The notes beneath the pieces are model-generated. The model did not search any database, was not told where the DNA came from, and worked only from the letters and a program-made list of their open reading frames with translations. This document shows, piece after piece, positions 24,457-33,754 of a stretch of 56,990 bases of DNA. Source of the stretch: Bacteroidales bacterium. GTDB lineage: Bacteria; Bacteroidota; Bacteroidia; Bacteroidales; JAADJA01. The translations under genes and the position numbers were made by a program. Within the stretch, counting starts at the first letter, position 1, and each line of letters starts with the position of its first letter. Where the stretch lies: contig JAUVJI010000008.1 in NCBI GenBank assembly GCA_030596605.1, forward strand, positions 1-56,990, written 5' to 3'.

Positions 24457-26631
24457 TTATTTCAAATTCTTTTCAAAATACAAGCTGATCTTCTCATAGA
24501 GATGCATCCGGTCCTTTCCCCTGATATTATGCTTGTGGCCGGGATATACAAAATAATCAACCTGTTTTCCTTCGTCTACACATTTTTTCAGGAAAGTCAG
24601 GCTGTTTTGCCAGACAACGGTATGATCCTTTGTTCCATTTATGATCAATAATTTATCTTCTAATTGGTAATTTTCATTCAGAAGGGAAGAGTTTTTATAA
24701 CCTTCGGGATTGGTTTTAGGTGTATCCATATAGCGTTCTCCATACATCACCTCGTAGTATTTCCAGTCAATAACAGGCCCTCCGGCGCAACCTGCTTTAA
24801 AAATACCGGGATATTTCAGCATCATGGAGATAGTCATAAAACCTCCATAACTCCAGCCATCAACACCAACCCTTTCAGGATCGACAAAATCGAGTGATAG
24901 TAAATGTTCAACACCTCTCATCTGGTCAGCTACCTCTGCTTCACCAACATTTCTAAAAATAGCTTGTTCAAATTCCAATCCGCGGTTGGCTGTTCCTCTG
25001 TTATCCATAGTAAATACAACATAACCTTGCTGCGCCATATAATTCTGGAAAATCCCTGCTGCTCCTAACCATGAGTCTTTCACAAGTTGTGAGTGAGGCC
25101 CGCCATAAACATAAAAGAAGACCGGGTACCTTTTTCCTTCCTCAAAATCAGCTGGCTTTATTAACCGGCAATATAAATCCTGTCCATCATCTGATTTTAC
25201 TGTGAATATCGACATCTCACCTAAATTATAGTCTTTCATCGGATCGGCATTCTCTTGCAAAGTTTGTAATGTTGTACCTTCTGAATATAAAAGCTTATAT
25301 TCCCTGGCAATAGCGGTATTGCTGTATTCGTCAAGGATATAATCACCTGAATAGCTAACAACAGAATGTTTGTTATTCCCTCTCCCGAAAAATGCACTGT
25401 GTGTACCATGATCGGGACTGATACGGGTTATTTTTTCAGACCTAAGACCAACAGAATAGATATTTTTCTCTATCGGACTTTCTTTTGTTCCCCTGAAGAA
25501 TATTGTTTTTTCTTTGTCATCAGTACCTATAAAATTTGTTACCACCCATTCTCCTTTGGTCAATTGTTTTATCAACCGGCCACTCGTCTGATATAAATAC
25601 AAATGCTGGTAACCATCTCTTTCACTCATCCAGACAAACTGACCTGGCTTTGTAGGCAGAAAATACATCGGGTGTTCCGGTTCAACATATTTTTCATTTT
25701 GCTCTTCAAATAAAGTGTATACAAAATCACCCGTTAAAACATTGTATTTATTTAATTTAAGATGGTTTTGGTCGCGGTTAAGGATTCCGATATAAATATA
25801 TTTTTCTGTCGGATCCCAGGTAACAGATGTCAGGTACTGGTCTCTTGGTTCCCCGGTTTTAACATAAATCACATCACGGGTTTTTATATTGTAAATACCC
25901 AGCGTAACCTCCTCACTGGTCATACCGGCCATGGGATATTTGGTATTCTCCACTTCAGCTATTCGTTTTTCAATATCCATCAATGGATAATCCTTTACCA
26001 TAGTTTCGTCTTTCCTGTAAAATGCGAGGTAATTTCCGCTGGGAGACCAGAATGTACCTTTATATATCCCGAATTCATTTCTGTGAACAGTCTGGCCATT
26101 AACGATCCCCGGGTTGTTATCATTTGTGACCTGAATTTGTTCAGTCTTGTGGGCTACATACAGGTTGTTATCCAAGGTATAAGCAATGGCATTTGATTCA
26201 TCAAAAATATCTATATTCTTGCCTTTTTCATAATGGTAGTTTAAAAAGGACAGGTTTTTCGAGATGATATCAAACAGCAATAGTTTATTTTCGAATATAA
26301 ACCTGAAGTTAAAATCATCCACATAAGAGATCTGGGGAAAACTTTTAACTGAGTCCAGTTCCATATCTTCCAATCCTGCATTAATATCATCAAGGGTGAC
26401 CAATGTATCCGGTTTATCCGACATGGGATTTCCGGCGAGGAGCATATTATCAAAGACGTAGGAATATCGATCACTGTTGCCCATCCACTGTAATTGGTTC
26501 ATTTTTTTTGGCAAAACTTCCGGATTCATATATACTGCATCTTCAAGGGTTAATATTTTATCCTGGGAAAATATCAGGCTCGAAAAGAGTAGGAAGACTA
26601 GTGTGAAATTGAAATATAAATATCTGTTCAT
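24457..26631 (-). CDS. S9-family dipeptidyl-peptidase IV-like serine peptidase
   Basis: The 724-residue exported enzyme has a signal peptide (YFNFTLVFLLFSSLIFSQ), an N-terminal beta-propeller (about 80-480) and a C-terminal alpha/beta-hydrolase domain. Ser594 in DGWSYGGFMT is the nucleophile, Asp669 in NGTKDHTV the acid, and His699 or His701 in YPGHKHNI the base. It resembles dipeptidyl-peptidase IV in size and layout, so it probably releases dipeptides from peptides in the periplasm. It is a single gene in a run of minus-strand genes without an obvious partner. Confidence 0.93.
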   Translation of the reverse strand: MNRYLYFNFTLVFLLFSSLIFSQDKILTLEDAVYMNPEVLPKKMNQLQWMGNSDRYSYVFDNMLLAGNPMSDKPDTLVTLDDINAGLEDMELDSVKSFPQISYVDDFNFRFIFENKLLLFDIISKNLSFLNYHYEKGKNIDIFDESNAIAYTLDNNLYVAHKTEQIQVTNDNNPGIVNGQTVHRNEFGIYKGTFWSPSGNYLAFYRKDETMVKDYPLMDIEKRIAEVENTKYPMAGMTSEEVTLGIYNIKTRDVIYVKTGEPRDQYLTSVTWDPTEKYIYIGILNRDQNHLKLNKYNVLTGDFVYTLFEEQNEKYVEPEHPMYFLPTKPGQFVWMSERDGYQHLYLYQTSGRLIKQLTKGEWVVTNFIGTDDKEKTIFFRGTKESPIEKNIYSVGLRSEKITRISPDHGTHSAFFGRGNNKHSVVSYSGDYILDEYSNTAIAREYKLLYSEGTTLQTLQENADPMKDYNLGEMSIFTVKSDDGQDLYCRLIKPADFEEGKRYPVFFYVYGGPHSQLVKDSWLGAAGIFQNYMAQQGYVVFTMDNRGTANRGLEFEQAIFRNVGEAEVADQMRGVEHLLSLDFVDPERVGVDGWSYGGFMTISMMLKYPGIFKAGCAGGPVIDWKYYEVMYGERYMDTPKTNPEGYKNSSLLNENYQLEDKLLIINGTKDHTVVWQNSLTFLKKCVDEGKQVDYFVYPGHKHNIRGKDRMHLYEKISLYFEKNLK

Positions 26632-26739
26632 AACAAATTCATTTGTATTGTAATATGCAAAATAATAGAAATTTTACATGATCTACAGATTTAAATGGAA
26701 AAAATTTAATATTTCGATTAAGTCGGGAAAATCTGAAGG

Positions 26740-27465
26740 CTAAAAAGAAAATACAATTTCAGCAATTTTTTCAAGAAGGGAATTCTCGGTTTCAATGGCA
26801 TTTCCAACAACGATTATATCAGCGCCGGCTTTAAATCGCTCTGCAGCTGTATGAGGGTCTCTGATGCCTCCTCCAATAACCAAAGGAACCGATATGTTTT
26901 CTTTTACCTTTTCTATCATGCTTAAAGGGATCGGATTCATGGCTCCACTGCCACCATCCATATAAATAAGTTTCAATCCAAGCATCTCACCGGCCATGGC
27001 TGTTGAAACCGCAATATCATCCTTGTCATTCGGAATGGGTAAGGAACTGCTCATATAAGAAGCGGTAGTTTGTCTGCCACTGTCTACCAAAATATATCCG
27101 GTAGGTAAAATTTCAAGCTGACTTCTTTTTAAGTATGGGGCAGCAATTACATGCTTGCCAATCAATAATTCAGGATTTCTGCCGGAAATTAAGGATAATA
27201 ATAAAATTGCATCTGCATTTTCATTTATCTGCATAATATCGCCCGGGAAAATAATAACCGGTATCTCACAATTGTCCTTTATGATTTTAATCGTAGTATC
27301 GAGATTATCTTCTGATAGCAAACTTCCTCCAACTAAAAAATAAGATACCATCGACTTCCTTGCCAGTCCTGCAAGGTCAATGAGCTGTTTGCCATTATAC
27401 TTGTCAGGGTCAACGAGCACTGCAAATTGTTTTTTGTTTTCGCTTAAGGAAGAATAAATGTTCAT
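26740..27465 (-). CDS. Geranylgeranylglyceryl/heptaprenylglyceryl phosphate synthase-like protein (PcrB type)
   Basis: This 241-residue TIM-barrel protein has the family hallmarks: FAVLVDPDKYNG at the start, SYFLVGGSLL, YLKRSQLEILPTGYILVDSG, YMDGGSGAMNPIP and the phosphate-binding PLVIGGGIRDP...GADIIVVGNAIE. The enzyme joins sn-glycerol-1-phosphate to a polyprenyl diphosphate, the ether link of archaeal-type lipids. Homologues are known in Bacteroidota and Firmicutes. No glycerol-1-phosphate dehydrogenase or other lipid gene is in the window. The minus-strand TATATTTG (27491-27498) is a possible -7 element. Confidence 0.93.
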   Translation of the reverse strand: MNIYSSLSENKKQFAVLVDPDKYNGKQLIDLAGLARKSMVSYFLVGGSLLSEDNLDTTIKIIKDNCEIPVIIFPGDIMQINENADAILLLSLISGRNPELLIGKHVIAAPYLKRSQLEILPTGYILVDSGRQTTASYMSSSLPIPNDKDDIAVSTAMAGEMLGLKLIYMDGGSGAMNPIPLSMIEKVKENISVPLVIGGGIRDPHTAAERFKAGADIIVVGNAIETENSLLEKIAEIVFSF

Positions 27466-27535
27466 AAAGTCAATTGAATCAAATGCGATGCAAATATAGT
27501 AATCGTTGTAAAAATATAAAAAATTCTAAGTCTGA

Positions 27536-27577
27536 CAAAAAAGGTTTTAACGGATGTAACATTTTCCTGCTAAAACC
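27536..27577 (-). terminator. Putative terminator after trxB
   Basis: GGTTTTA (27543-27549) pairs with TAAAACC (27571-27577) across a 21-base loop, followed on the minus strand by a T run (27536-27542). The large loop makes it weaker than the tRNA terminators. Confidence 0.5.
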
Positions 27578-27600
27578 TATTCCATAAATTTATTTTCAAA

Positions 27601-28554
27601 TTATTCCTGCGATCCTAAAAATCTTTCAGCTTCTATGGCAGCCATACATCCTGTTCCGGCTGCTGTAACTGCTTGTCTGAAAACGTGGTCCTGCACATCT
27701 CCTGCTGCAAAAACACCTTCTACGTTAGTGGCTGTTGAATCAGGTTTTGTAATTAGATAACCTACATCATTCATTTCCAATTGCCCCTTGAACATCTCTG
27801 TATTGGGTTTATGGCCGATTGCAACAAAAAATCCATCAATATCCAGCGTCTTTTCTTCTCCTGTTTTAACATTGGTTACAATTACACCCGTAACTTTTTT
27901 CGCAAAACCTTCTGTTTCTCCAATAATCTCTTTCGGTACATGATCCCATACCAATTCCAGGTTTGGAGTATTCATTACCCTATTCTGCATGGCTTTGGAA
28001 GCACGCAGTTCATCTCTTCGGTGAACCAGGTATACCTTATTACAAAGTTTAGCGAGATAAGTAGCCTCTTCGGCAGCCGTATCTCCACCTCCGACAACGG
28101 CAACATCTTTTCCTTTATAAAAAAATCCATCGCATGTTGCACAGGCAGATACACCATAACCATTGTACTCCGATTCTGATGGCATTCCAAGCCACCTGGC
28201 AGTTGCACCGGTTGCAATAATTACAGTATCGGCAATAATGGTTTTACCATCATCAGCTTTTGCAGTAAAAGGGCGTTTGGAAAAATCTATCTCAGTGATC
28301 ATGCCCCATCTTACATCCGTTTCAAAACGTTCGGCCTGCTTTTTAAAATCCTCCATCATTTCCGGCCCTTGTGCTCCATCAGGATATCCCGGAAAGTTGT
28401 CAACTTCGGTTGTAGTAGTCAATTGACCACCTGGTTGCAATCCCTGGTACATCATTGGTTTAAGGTCAGCACGTGCTGCATAAATAGCAGCTGTGTAACC
28501 TGCCGGTCCTGATCCGATAATAAGGCATTGGGTTTTTTCTGCATTTTCACTCAT
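27601..28554 (-). CDS. trxB: Thioredoxin-disulfide reductase
   Basis: This 317-residue flavoenzyme passes electrons from NADPH via FAD to thioredoxin. The FAD-binding GSGPAG lies at about 14-19. The redox-active pair is Cys138 and Cys141 in ACATCDGFF. The NADPH-binding GGGDTA follows, and FAAGDVQDHVFRQAVTAAGTG closes the FAD site. The length is typical. It is preceded by a minus-strand TAAATTTG (28590-28597) as a possible -7 element. The gene is intact and conserved, forming the last core gene before the accessory block. Confidence 0.97.
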   Translation of the reverse strand: MSENAEKTQCLIIGSGPAGYTAAIYAARADLKPMMYQGLQPGGQLTTTTEVDNFPGYPDGAQGPEMMEDFKKQAERFETDVRWGMITEIDFSKRPFTAKADDGKTIIADTVIIATGATARWLGMPSESEYNGYGVSACATCDGFFYKGKDVAVVGGGDTAAEEATYLAKLCNKVYLVHRRDELRASKAMQNRVMNTPNLELVWDHVPKEIIGETEGFAKKVTGVIVTNVKTGEEKTLDIDGFFVAIGHKPNTEMFKGQLEMNDVGYLITKPDSTATNVEGVFAAGDVQDHVFRQAVTAAGTGCMAAIEAERFLGSQE

Positions 28555-28747
28555 TGTTCACTATTTTAGAATTCCTGATAAAAAGTTTTCAAATTTAATA
28601 AAGTTTGACCGACCTGATCGAAAAATATGCCAGAGATTATTGTAGTATAAAAAGCTAGTTAATTTATAAAGGTATCTAAATAATAACTGACAAGATGACC
28701 AATTTAAGAAAATTTCGCCACAAGGAGCCCTTTTGACAAATGCCAAA

Positions 28748-28849
28748 TCACAATTTATCATTCTTATCCTGAACCTCGCGTATAACCCTCATTATATTCC
28801 CACCCCATATTTTACGAATGTCTCTTTCCGAATATCCTCGTTTATTATT
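28748..28849 (-). pseudogene. C-terminal remnant of an M19 membrane (renal) dipeptidase
   Basis: Reading the minus strand upstream from a TGA at 28748-28750 gives about 33 codons including RGYSERDIRKIWGGN and MRVIREV. These match the conserved C-terminal helix of peptidase family M19 (RGYSEEDIxKIxGGNxLRV). An in-frame stop lies just upstream and no more of the gene is present, so it is a 3' stub left by a deletion or replacement. It abuts the tRNA-Pro promoter. Confidence 0.7.
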
Positions 28850-28881
28850 TGTTTAAAGTATAGAAAAATTTAATAATTTTG
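28849..28881 (+). promoter_or_regulatory. Promoter of tRNA-Pro
   Basis: TTG (28849-28851), spacer 22, TAATTTTG (28874-28881), then the tRNA starts 20 bases downstream. This is a clean Bacteroidota promoter. Confidence 0.8.
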
Positions 28882-28900
28882 CAGCTCTATTATATAGGAT

Positions 28901-28975
28901 CGGGGTGTGGCGCAGTCCGGTTAGCGTGCTTGACTGGGGGTCAAGAGGTCGGGAGTTCAAATCTCCCCACTCCGA
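28901..28975 (+). tRNA. tRNA-Pro (anticodon GGG)
   Basis: 75 nt. The acceptor stem CGGGGTG pairs with CACTCCG, including one G-U pair; the discriminator is A and CCA is not encoded. The D arm is GCGCAGTCCGGTTAGCGT. The anticodon stem CTTGA/TCAAG holds the loop CTGGGGG with anticodon GGG at 28936-28938. The T arm is GGGAGTTCAAATCTCCC. It is followed at once by a strong terminator. Confidence 0.96.
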
Positions 28976-28977
28976 CA

Positions 28978-29003
28978 AGGGCTACAGAATGTAGCCCTTT
29001 TTT
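28978..29003 (+). terminator. Terminator of tRNA-Pro
   Basis: GGGCTACA and TGTAGCCC form a perfect 8-bp stem with a GAA loop (extendable by A-T), followed by six T residues. Confidence 0.9.
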
Positions 29004-29060
29004 ATTTGCATACAATTTAACATACAATAGGTTGAAATATAATTTAAATTACATAGTTTT

Positions 29061-31721
29061 TTAATTTGTCAATAATTCCTTTATTTTTTTTACATCTGGA
29101 TGCGTAATACCTGCTTTTTCCAATTCATCCAAATCAAAAATGAATACCTCATTCCATAATTTTTCTTCGTTGTATGGTTTATCAATAAATTGCTTATATA
29201 TCTTTTCTGCCTTTTCATACTTTCCCTGGAAAAGTAAAGCTGCTGCCAGGTTGCTATAGATCCTTTCTGTTTGCTTATCAAATCCTGCTGGTTTATCAAA
29301 TCCCGAAATGTTTAAACCGGCCAAGGCAGCTTCTTCAGCATCGACGAAGCGTTTTATAAACAAAAGATACCATGACAAATTTCCATATGCATGTGCTAAA
29401 TCCAGTGAGGTATTTTCATTTAAAAATTCTGTAAAAATCCTTTGTCTAATTATTAAAGTCTTTTTTGATACTTCCACAACAGAGTTATAATCATTTATAG
29501 CACCATACAAATTCCCCAAATAGTTCAGTGTCATCGCCACATCAGGCTCATAGGCCTGAGGATTGTTTGCAGCTAAGCGCTCGTTTATTTCCAATGCTCT
29601 TTTAAAAGCGGCTTCGGCTGCATCAAAACTATTTTTTTGCCTATATAAAACTCCCAAATTGTTCAATGTTAGAGCTACAAAAGGCTCATAGGACTGGGGA
29701 TTGTTTTCTGCCAAGCGTTCGTGCATTACCAATGCTTTTTTATAAGCGGTTTCGGCTGCGGGATAATCATTTTTATCCAAATACAAATTTCCCAAATTGT
29801 TTAGTATTCGAGCTTCATCAGACTCATAGACCTTAAGATTGTTCGCTGGCAAGCGTTCGTGTATTTCTAATGCTCTTTTAAAAGCGGCTTCGGCTGCGGG
29901 ATAATCATTTTTTTTCAAATACAAAACTCCTAAATTGTTTAATGTCAGAGCTACATCAGGGTCATAGACCTCGGGATTGTTTAGTGCCAAGCGTTCATAT
30001 ATTTCCAATGTTCTTTTATAAGCGGCTTCGGCTGCATCAAAATTATTTTTTTGCCTATATAAAACTCCCAAATTGTTCAATGTTAGAGCTACAAAAGGCT
30101 CATAGGCCTGGGGATTATTTACTGCCAATCGCTCGCGTATTTTCAATGCTCTTTTATAAATGGCTTCGGCTGTGGGATAATCTTTTTTATTACTATACAA
30201 ATTCCCTAAATTGTTCAGTGTCTGAGCTACATCAGGCTCGTAGGTCTGAGGATTGTTTGATGTCAGGCGTTCGTGTATTTCCAATGCTCTTTTAAAAGTG
30301 ACTTCGGCCGTGGGATAATCATTTTTTTTCAAATACAAAACTCCCAAATTGTTTAAGGTTTGAGCTACAAAAGGCTCATAGACCTGGGGATTGTTTACTG
30401 CCAATCGCTCGCGTATTTTTAATGCTCTTTTATAAGCGGCTTCAGCTGCCGTATAATCATTTTTTTGCCCATATAAATTCCCCAAATTGTTTAAGGTTAG
30501 AGCTACATAAGGCTCATAGACCTGGGGATTATTGACGGCCAATCGCTCGCGTATTTTCAATGCTCTTTTATAAGTGGCTTTGGCTTTGGAATAATCATTT
30601 TTATTACTATACAAATTCCCTAAATTGTTCAGTGTCTGAGCTACATCAGGCTCGTAGGTCTGAGGATTGTTTGATGCCAACCGATCACGTATTTCTAATG
30701 CTCTTTTGAAAGCAATTTCAGCTGCTGTATAATCATTTTTATCCTGGTACAAAATAGCTAAGTTGTTCTGTAAAGATGAATTTTGATATTCGGAATTGGT
30801 AAGTTTCAGTGCTGATTCGTACCAACGAATTGCTTGATCGTGCCTGTTTTGCTTGGCAAGATAATAGGCAAAGTTAACCACAATGTCAAAGTTGGTGGAA
30901 TCAGTATTGACAGCTGTTTCATATGCAACTGCAGCGCTGTCAAATTGGAAACTTAAAGTGTATAATTCAGCCTGGAAAATGAGTTTTTGAATTTCTTGAT
31001 TAATCGTACTATCTGCATTAGCAATCGATACTTCAGCAGTGTCTTTCATTGCTGTCCATTTTTCTTTTTCTAATTTAGCTTTTGCAATGATTTGTTTTGA
31101 ATTTACACTCTCTAATATCTGTAATGCTTTTTCAATGTTTCCTTTTTGAAATTCCGCAAATGCTTGTTCTTGAATTTCAGACCTGTCATCAAAATTGTAA
31201 CGTGAAAATTTATTTGCAAGTTCGTATGCACCATCAAGTAATCTATCTCTTTCATCTGCCAGTTGCTTCGCTAAAGCAGCAAAGTCATCACGTTCACGAT
31301 TCAGTTCTGCTAATTTAAGAGTATATTTTTCAAGAATTTGTTGTTCAGAAATTTCATAATATTTCATTCTATTTTGTGCTAACAAATGCTCTGGACACAT
31401 ATGAAATTTAAGAATTTGTTTTTTGGGATTATCGGGTAATTTGGTTATTAAATCTTTTTCATTTACAACTACCCAATCTTTGTATGAAATCGAAAGAACG
31501 GTTTCTCCTCCCGGTGGAATTTTATTGAATGTAAGTGTAAATTCACCACCAACATCACTAACTGTGGCGTTGGCAAAATCAGCCTTTATTTGTACCTCTG
31601 CAATAGCCTGGTTATCACTATTTTGTTCAGTTATTTTTCCACGGATAAGATTGTTATTAATCTGGGAAATGACAGGAAAAGCAGGAAAAAAGAAAATTAT
31701 TATAAGAATAACTTTGTTCAT
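29061..31721 (-). CDS. Exported TPR protein with N-terminal carboxypeptidase-regulatory-like domain
   Basis: This 886-residue protein has a signal peptide (1-20, FFFPAFPVISQ) and a CarboxypepD_reg-like beta domain (about 25-108; RGKITEQNS, GGEFTLTF). A coiled-coil-prone helical segment (about 120-180) and two degenerate TPRs follow. Ten tandem 46-residue kinesin-light-chain-type TPRs occupy residues 319-778 (consensus NNLGNLY.KNDY..AE.. and YKRALEI.ERLA.NNP). Further helical repeats run to the end. It is the third gene in the direction of transcription of a three-gene minus-strand module with a paralogue and a membrane protein. No catalytic domain is visible; a scaffold or sensor role in the periplasm is inferred. 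Confidence 0.88.
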   Translation of the reverse strand: MNKVILIIIFFFPAFPVISQINNNLIRGKITEQNSDNQAIAEVQIKADFANATVSDVGGEFTLTFNKIPPGGETVLSISYKDWVVVNEKDLITKLPDNPKKQILKFHMCPEHLLAQNRMKYYEISEQQILEKYTLKLAELNRERDDFAALAKQLADERDRLLDGAYELANKFSRYNFDDRSEIQEQAFAEFQKGNIEKALQILESVNSKQIIAKAKLEKEKWTAMKDTAEVSIANADSTINQEIQKLIFQAELYTLSFQFDSAAVAYETAVNTDSTNFDIVVNFAYYLAKQNRHDQAIRWYESALKLTNSEYQNSSLQNNLAILYQDKNDYTAAEIAFKRALEIRDRLASNNPQTYEPDVAQTLNNLGNLYSNKNDYSKAKATYKRALKIRERLAVNNPQVYEPYVALTLNNLGNLYGQKNDYTAAEAAYKRALKIRERLAVNNPQVYEPFVAQTLNNLGVLYLKKNDYPTAEVTFKRALEIHERLTSNNPQTYEPDVAQTLNNLGNLYSNKKDYPTAEAIYKRALKIRERLAVNNPQAYEPFVALTLNNLGVLYRQKNNFDAAEAAYKRTLEIYERLALNNPEVYDPDVALTLNNLGVLYLKKNDYPAAEAAFKRALEIHERLPANNLKVYESDEARILNNLGNLYLDKNDYPAAETAYKKALVMHERLAENNPQSYEPFVALTLNNLGVLYRQKNSFDAAEAAFKRALEINERLAANNPQAYEPDVAMTLNYLGNLYGAINDYNSVVEVSKKTLIIRQRIFTEFLNENTSLDLAHAYGNLSWYLLFIKRFVDAEEAALAGLNISGFDKPAGFDKQTERIYSNLAAALLFQGKYEKAEKIYKQFIDKPYNEEKLWNEVFIFDLDELEKAGITHPDVKKIKELLTN
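29388..30767 (-). repeat. Ten 138-bp tandem TPR units with a three-unit (414-bp) higher-order period
   Basis: Units of exactly 46 codons run without spacing. Units 2, 5 and 8 share one version (NLYSNK/NLYLDK). Units 3, 6 and 9 share another (LYGQK/LYRQK, preceded by EPFVALTL or EPYVALTL). Units 4 and 7 share LYLKKNDYP. The array therefore grew by duplication of three-unit blocks. Confidence 0.9.
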
Positions 31722-31782
31722 GTTTTGTTAAATTACCTTAATAGCACTGTCCACTGATATTTTCTTAATACATAAAAATTTA

Positions 31783-33708
31783 TTATTTTACGTTTCTAAA
31801 ATACTTCAATAAATGTTTAACCTGATATTTGAAATCTTTAGTAACAGCCACTTTTGGACAATTTTTAAGTGCTTTTTTTGATTTAAGAACACAATTAAGT
31901 CCTTTTTCTCGGTAGCTCATGTTTCCACTAGCTCGAAACCATGATTTGTACAACAAACCCAAACTATATAAAGTCGTAGCTACCTCAATCTGATATGACT
32001 TTGGATTACTTTCCGCTAAACGTTTATATATTTCCAACGCTCTCATGAATGTAGATTCAGCACCTTGATAATCTTTCATATCCCTATACAAAATCCCTAA
32101 ATTAGATAGCGTTTCAGCAACATCAAGTTCATAAGCCATGGGATTAATGTTTGCCAAACGCTCCCTAATTTCTAATGCTCTATTGTATGCTGATTTGGCC
32201 GCGAGATAGTCATTTTTATTCTTAAACAAAATTCCCAAATTGTTTAAAATTACCGCCAAGTAAGGCTCATAGGTCTGAGGATTGCTATTTGCGAATCGTT
32301 CATAAATTTCAAACGCTCTTTTGCAAACAGAATCAGCAGCTACATAATCATTCTTATCAACATACAATTCACCTAAATTAGATAGTATGGCTGCAATTTC
32401 AGGTTCATGGGATTGGGGATTTTTAGCTGCTAATTCTTCTCTTATATCTAATGCTTTTTTATAAGCGTCTATTGCAGCCCGGACATCATTCATAGCTGAA
32501 TATAAAACCCCTAAATTGTTAAAAATTATAGCCAAATGAGATTTGATGTTTTCGGGATCATTCACCGCAAATCGATCATAAATTTCCAATGCCCTAATAT
32601 AACAGGATTGAGCCATTTTATAGTCATATTTAGCTCTATATAAAATACCCATATTGATCAATGTCATAGCCACATCAGGCTCATAGATCTGAGGATTTTT
32701 TAATGCTAATCGTTCATTTATTTCTAATGCCCTTTTGTATACTAATTCGGCAGTTGAATAATATTTTTTATCACTATAAATATTCCCCAAATTGTTCAAA
32801 ACAGTTGAATATTGTTGTTCGTTTTTAGCAATTTTCAAAGCTTTTTTGTACCAAAGAATTGCTTTATCGAAACTGTTTTGTATATCATAAAAGGAAGCTA
32901 AAGAAAACACATTGTCAAATATTGTAGTATCGGCATCAATAGCAATCTTATAAGTGATTTCTGCTTTATTAAACTGAGAAGCTAAGACATATAAGTCCGC
33001 TTGAAATACAAGCATTTTGATATTTTGTGAGATTGTACTATCTGCATTTGCCTTTGATTTTTTAGCATTTGCAATAATATGTTTTGAATTTACACTTTCC
33101 AATATCTGTATTGCTTTTTCTATGTTTCCCTTTTTAAATTCATTAAATGCTTGTTTTTGTATTTCAGATCTGTCATCAAAATTGTAATGTGAAAATTTAT
33201 TGGCAAGCTCGTATGCACTTTTCAGAGATGCATCTCTTTCATCATCCAGTTGCTTCGCTAATTCAGCGAAATCATCACGTTCCCGGTTCAATTCCGATAA
33301 CATTTTTGTATATTTTGCTACTATTTGTTTTTCGGATATTTCATAATATTTCCTTCTGTTTTGTGCTAACAACTGCTCTGGACACATATAAAGTTTAAGA
33401 ATTTGTTTATTGGGATTATCGGGTAATTTGGTTATCAAATCCTTTTCATTTACAACTACCCAATCTTTATATGAAAGCGATAAAACGGTTTCTCCTCCCG
33501 GTGGGATTTTATTGAAAGTAAGTGTAAATTCTCCATCAATATCACTAACAGTGGCATTAGCAGAACCAGCCCTTACTTGAACTCCTGCAACAACCCGGTT
33601 ACCACTATTTTGTTCAGTAATTTTTCCTCGGAGTAAATTGTTTTTTGTTTGGGAAATAACGTTGTTAGATAAGATGAAGAAAATAATAAGTAATAGTATC
33701 TTTTTCAT
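31783..33708 (-). CDS. Exported TPR protein, paralogue of the neighbouring TPR gene
   Basis: This 641-residue protein starts at ATG 33708 (MKKILLLIIFFILSNNVISQ signal peptide), not at the upstream frame start. Its first 210 residues after the signal are very close to the neighbour's: RGKITEQNS, FTLTFNKIPPGGETVLS and YNFDDRSEIQ occur in both. It has seven 46-residue TPRs (about 310-630), more diverged than the neighbour's array, followed by a short basic tail (KVAVTKDFKYQVKHLLKYF). The conserved N-terminus and unequal repeat parts suggest duplication followed by independent repeat change. The gap to the membrane-protein gene is 46 bases, so it is probably co-transcribed with it. Confidence 0.87.
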   Translation of the reverse strand: MKKILLLIIFFILSNNVISQTKNNLLRGKITEQNSGNRVVAGVQVRAGSANATVSDIDGEFTLTFNKIPPGGETVLSLSYKDWVVVNEKDLITKLPDNPNKQILKLYMCPEQLLAQNRRKYYEISEKQIVAKYTKMLSELNRERDDFAELAKQLDDERDASLKSAYELANKFSHYNFDDRSEIQKQAFNEFKKGNIEKAIQILESVNSKHIIANAKKSKANADSTISQNIKMLVFQADLYVLASQFNKAEITYKIAIDADTTIFDNVFSLASFYDIQNSFDKAILWYKKALKIAKNEQQYSTVLNNLGNIYSDKKYYSTAELVYKRALEINERLALKNPQIYEPDVAMTLINMGILYRAKYDYKMAQSCYIRALEIYDRFAVNDPENIKSHLAIIFNNLGVLYSAMNDVRAAIDAYKKALDIREELAAKNPQSHEPEIAAILSNLGELYVDKNDYVAADSVCKRAFEIYERFANSNPQTYEPYLAVILNNLGILFKNKNDYLAAKSAYNRALEIRERLANINPMAYELDVAETLSNLGILYRDMKDYQGAESTFMRALEIYKRLAESNPKSYQIEVATTLYSLGLLYKSWFRASGNMSYREKGLNCVLKSKKALKNCPKVAVTKDFKYQVKHLLKYFRNVK

Positions 33709-33754
33709 TTTAAAAAAGCCTTTATATTGTTGATAGCTCAATTATCTTTTATCA

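Larger units (their letters stand above)
28555..28900. other. Gap between trxB and tRNA-Pro
   Basis: The 346 bases hold the trxB promoter region, a short decayed membrane-dipeptidase 3' end (28748-28849) and the tRNA-Pro promoter (28849-28881). Nothing else with coding character is seen between 28600 and 28747. Confidence 0.6.

Noticed and set aside
28901-28975. tRNA-Pro as an integration site for the accessory block
   Set aside because: No integrase gene is present and I did not find a second copy of the tRNA 3' end near 40 kb; the terminator directly behind the tRNA is intact.
29388-30767. CRISPR array or non-coding satellite
   Set aside because: The 138-bp units have no spacers, keep one reading frame throughout and encode clear TPRs.
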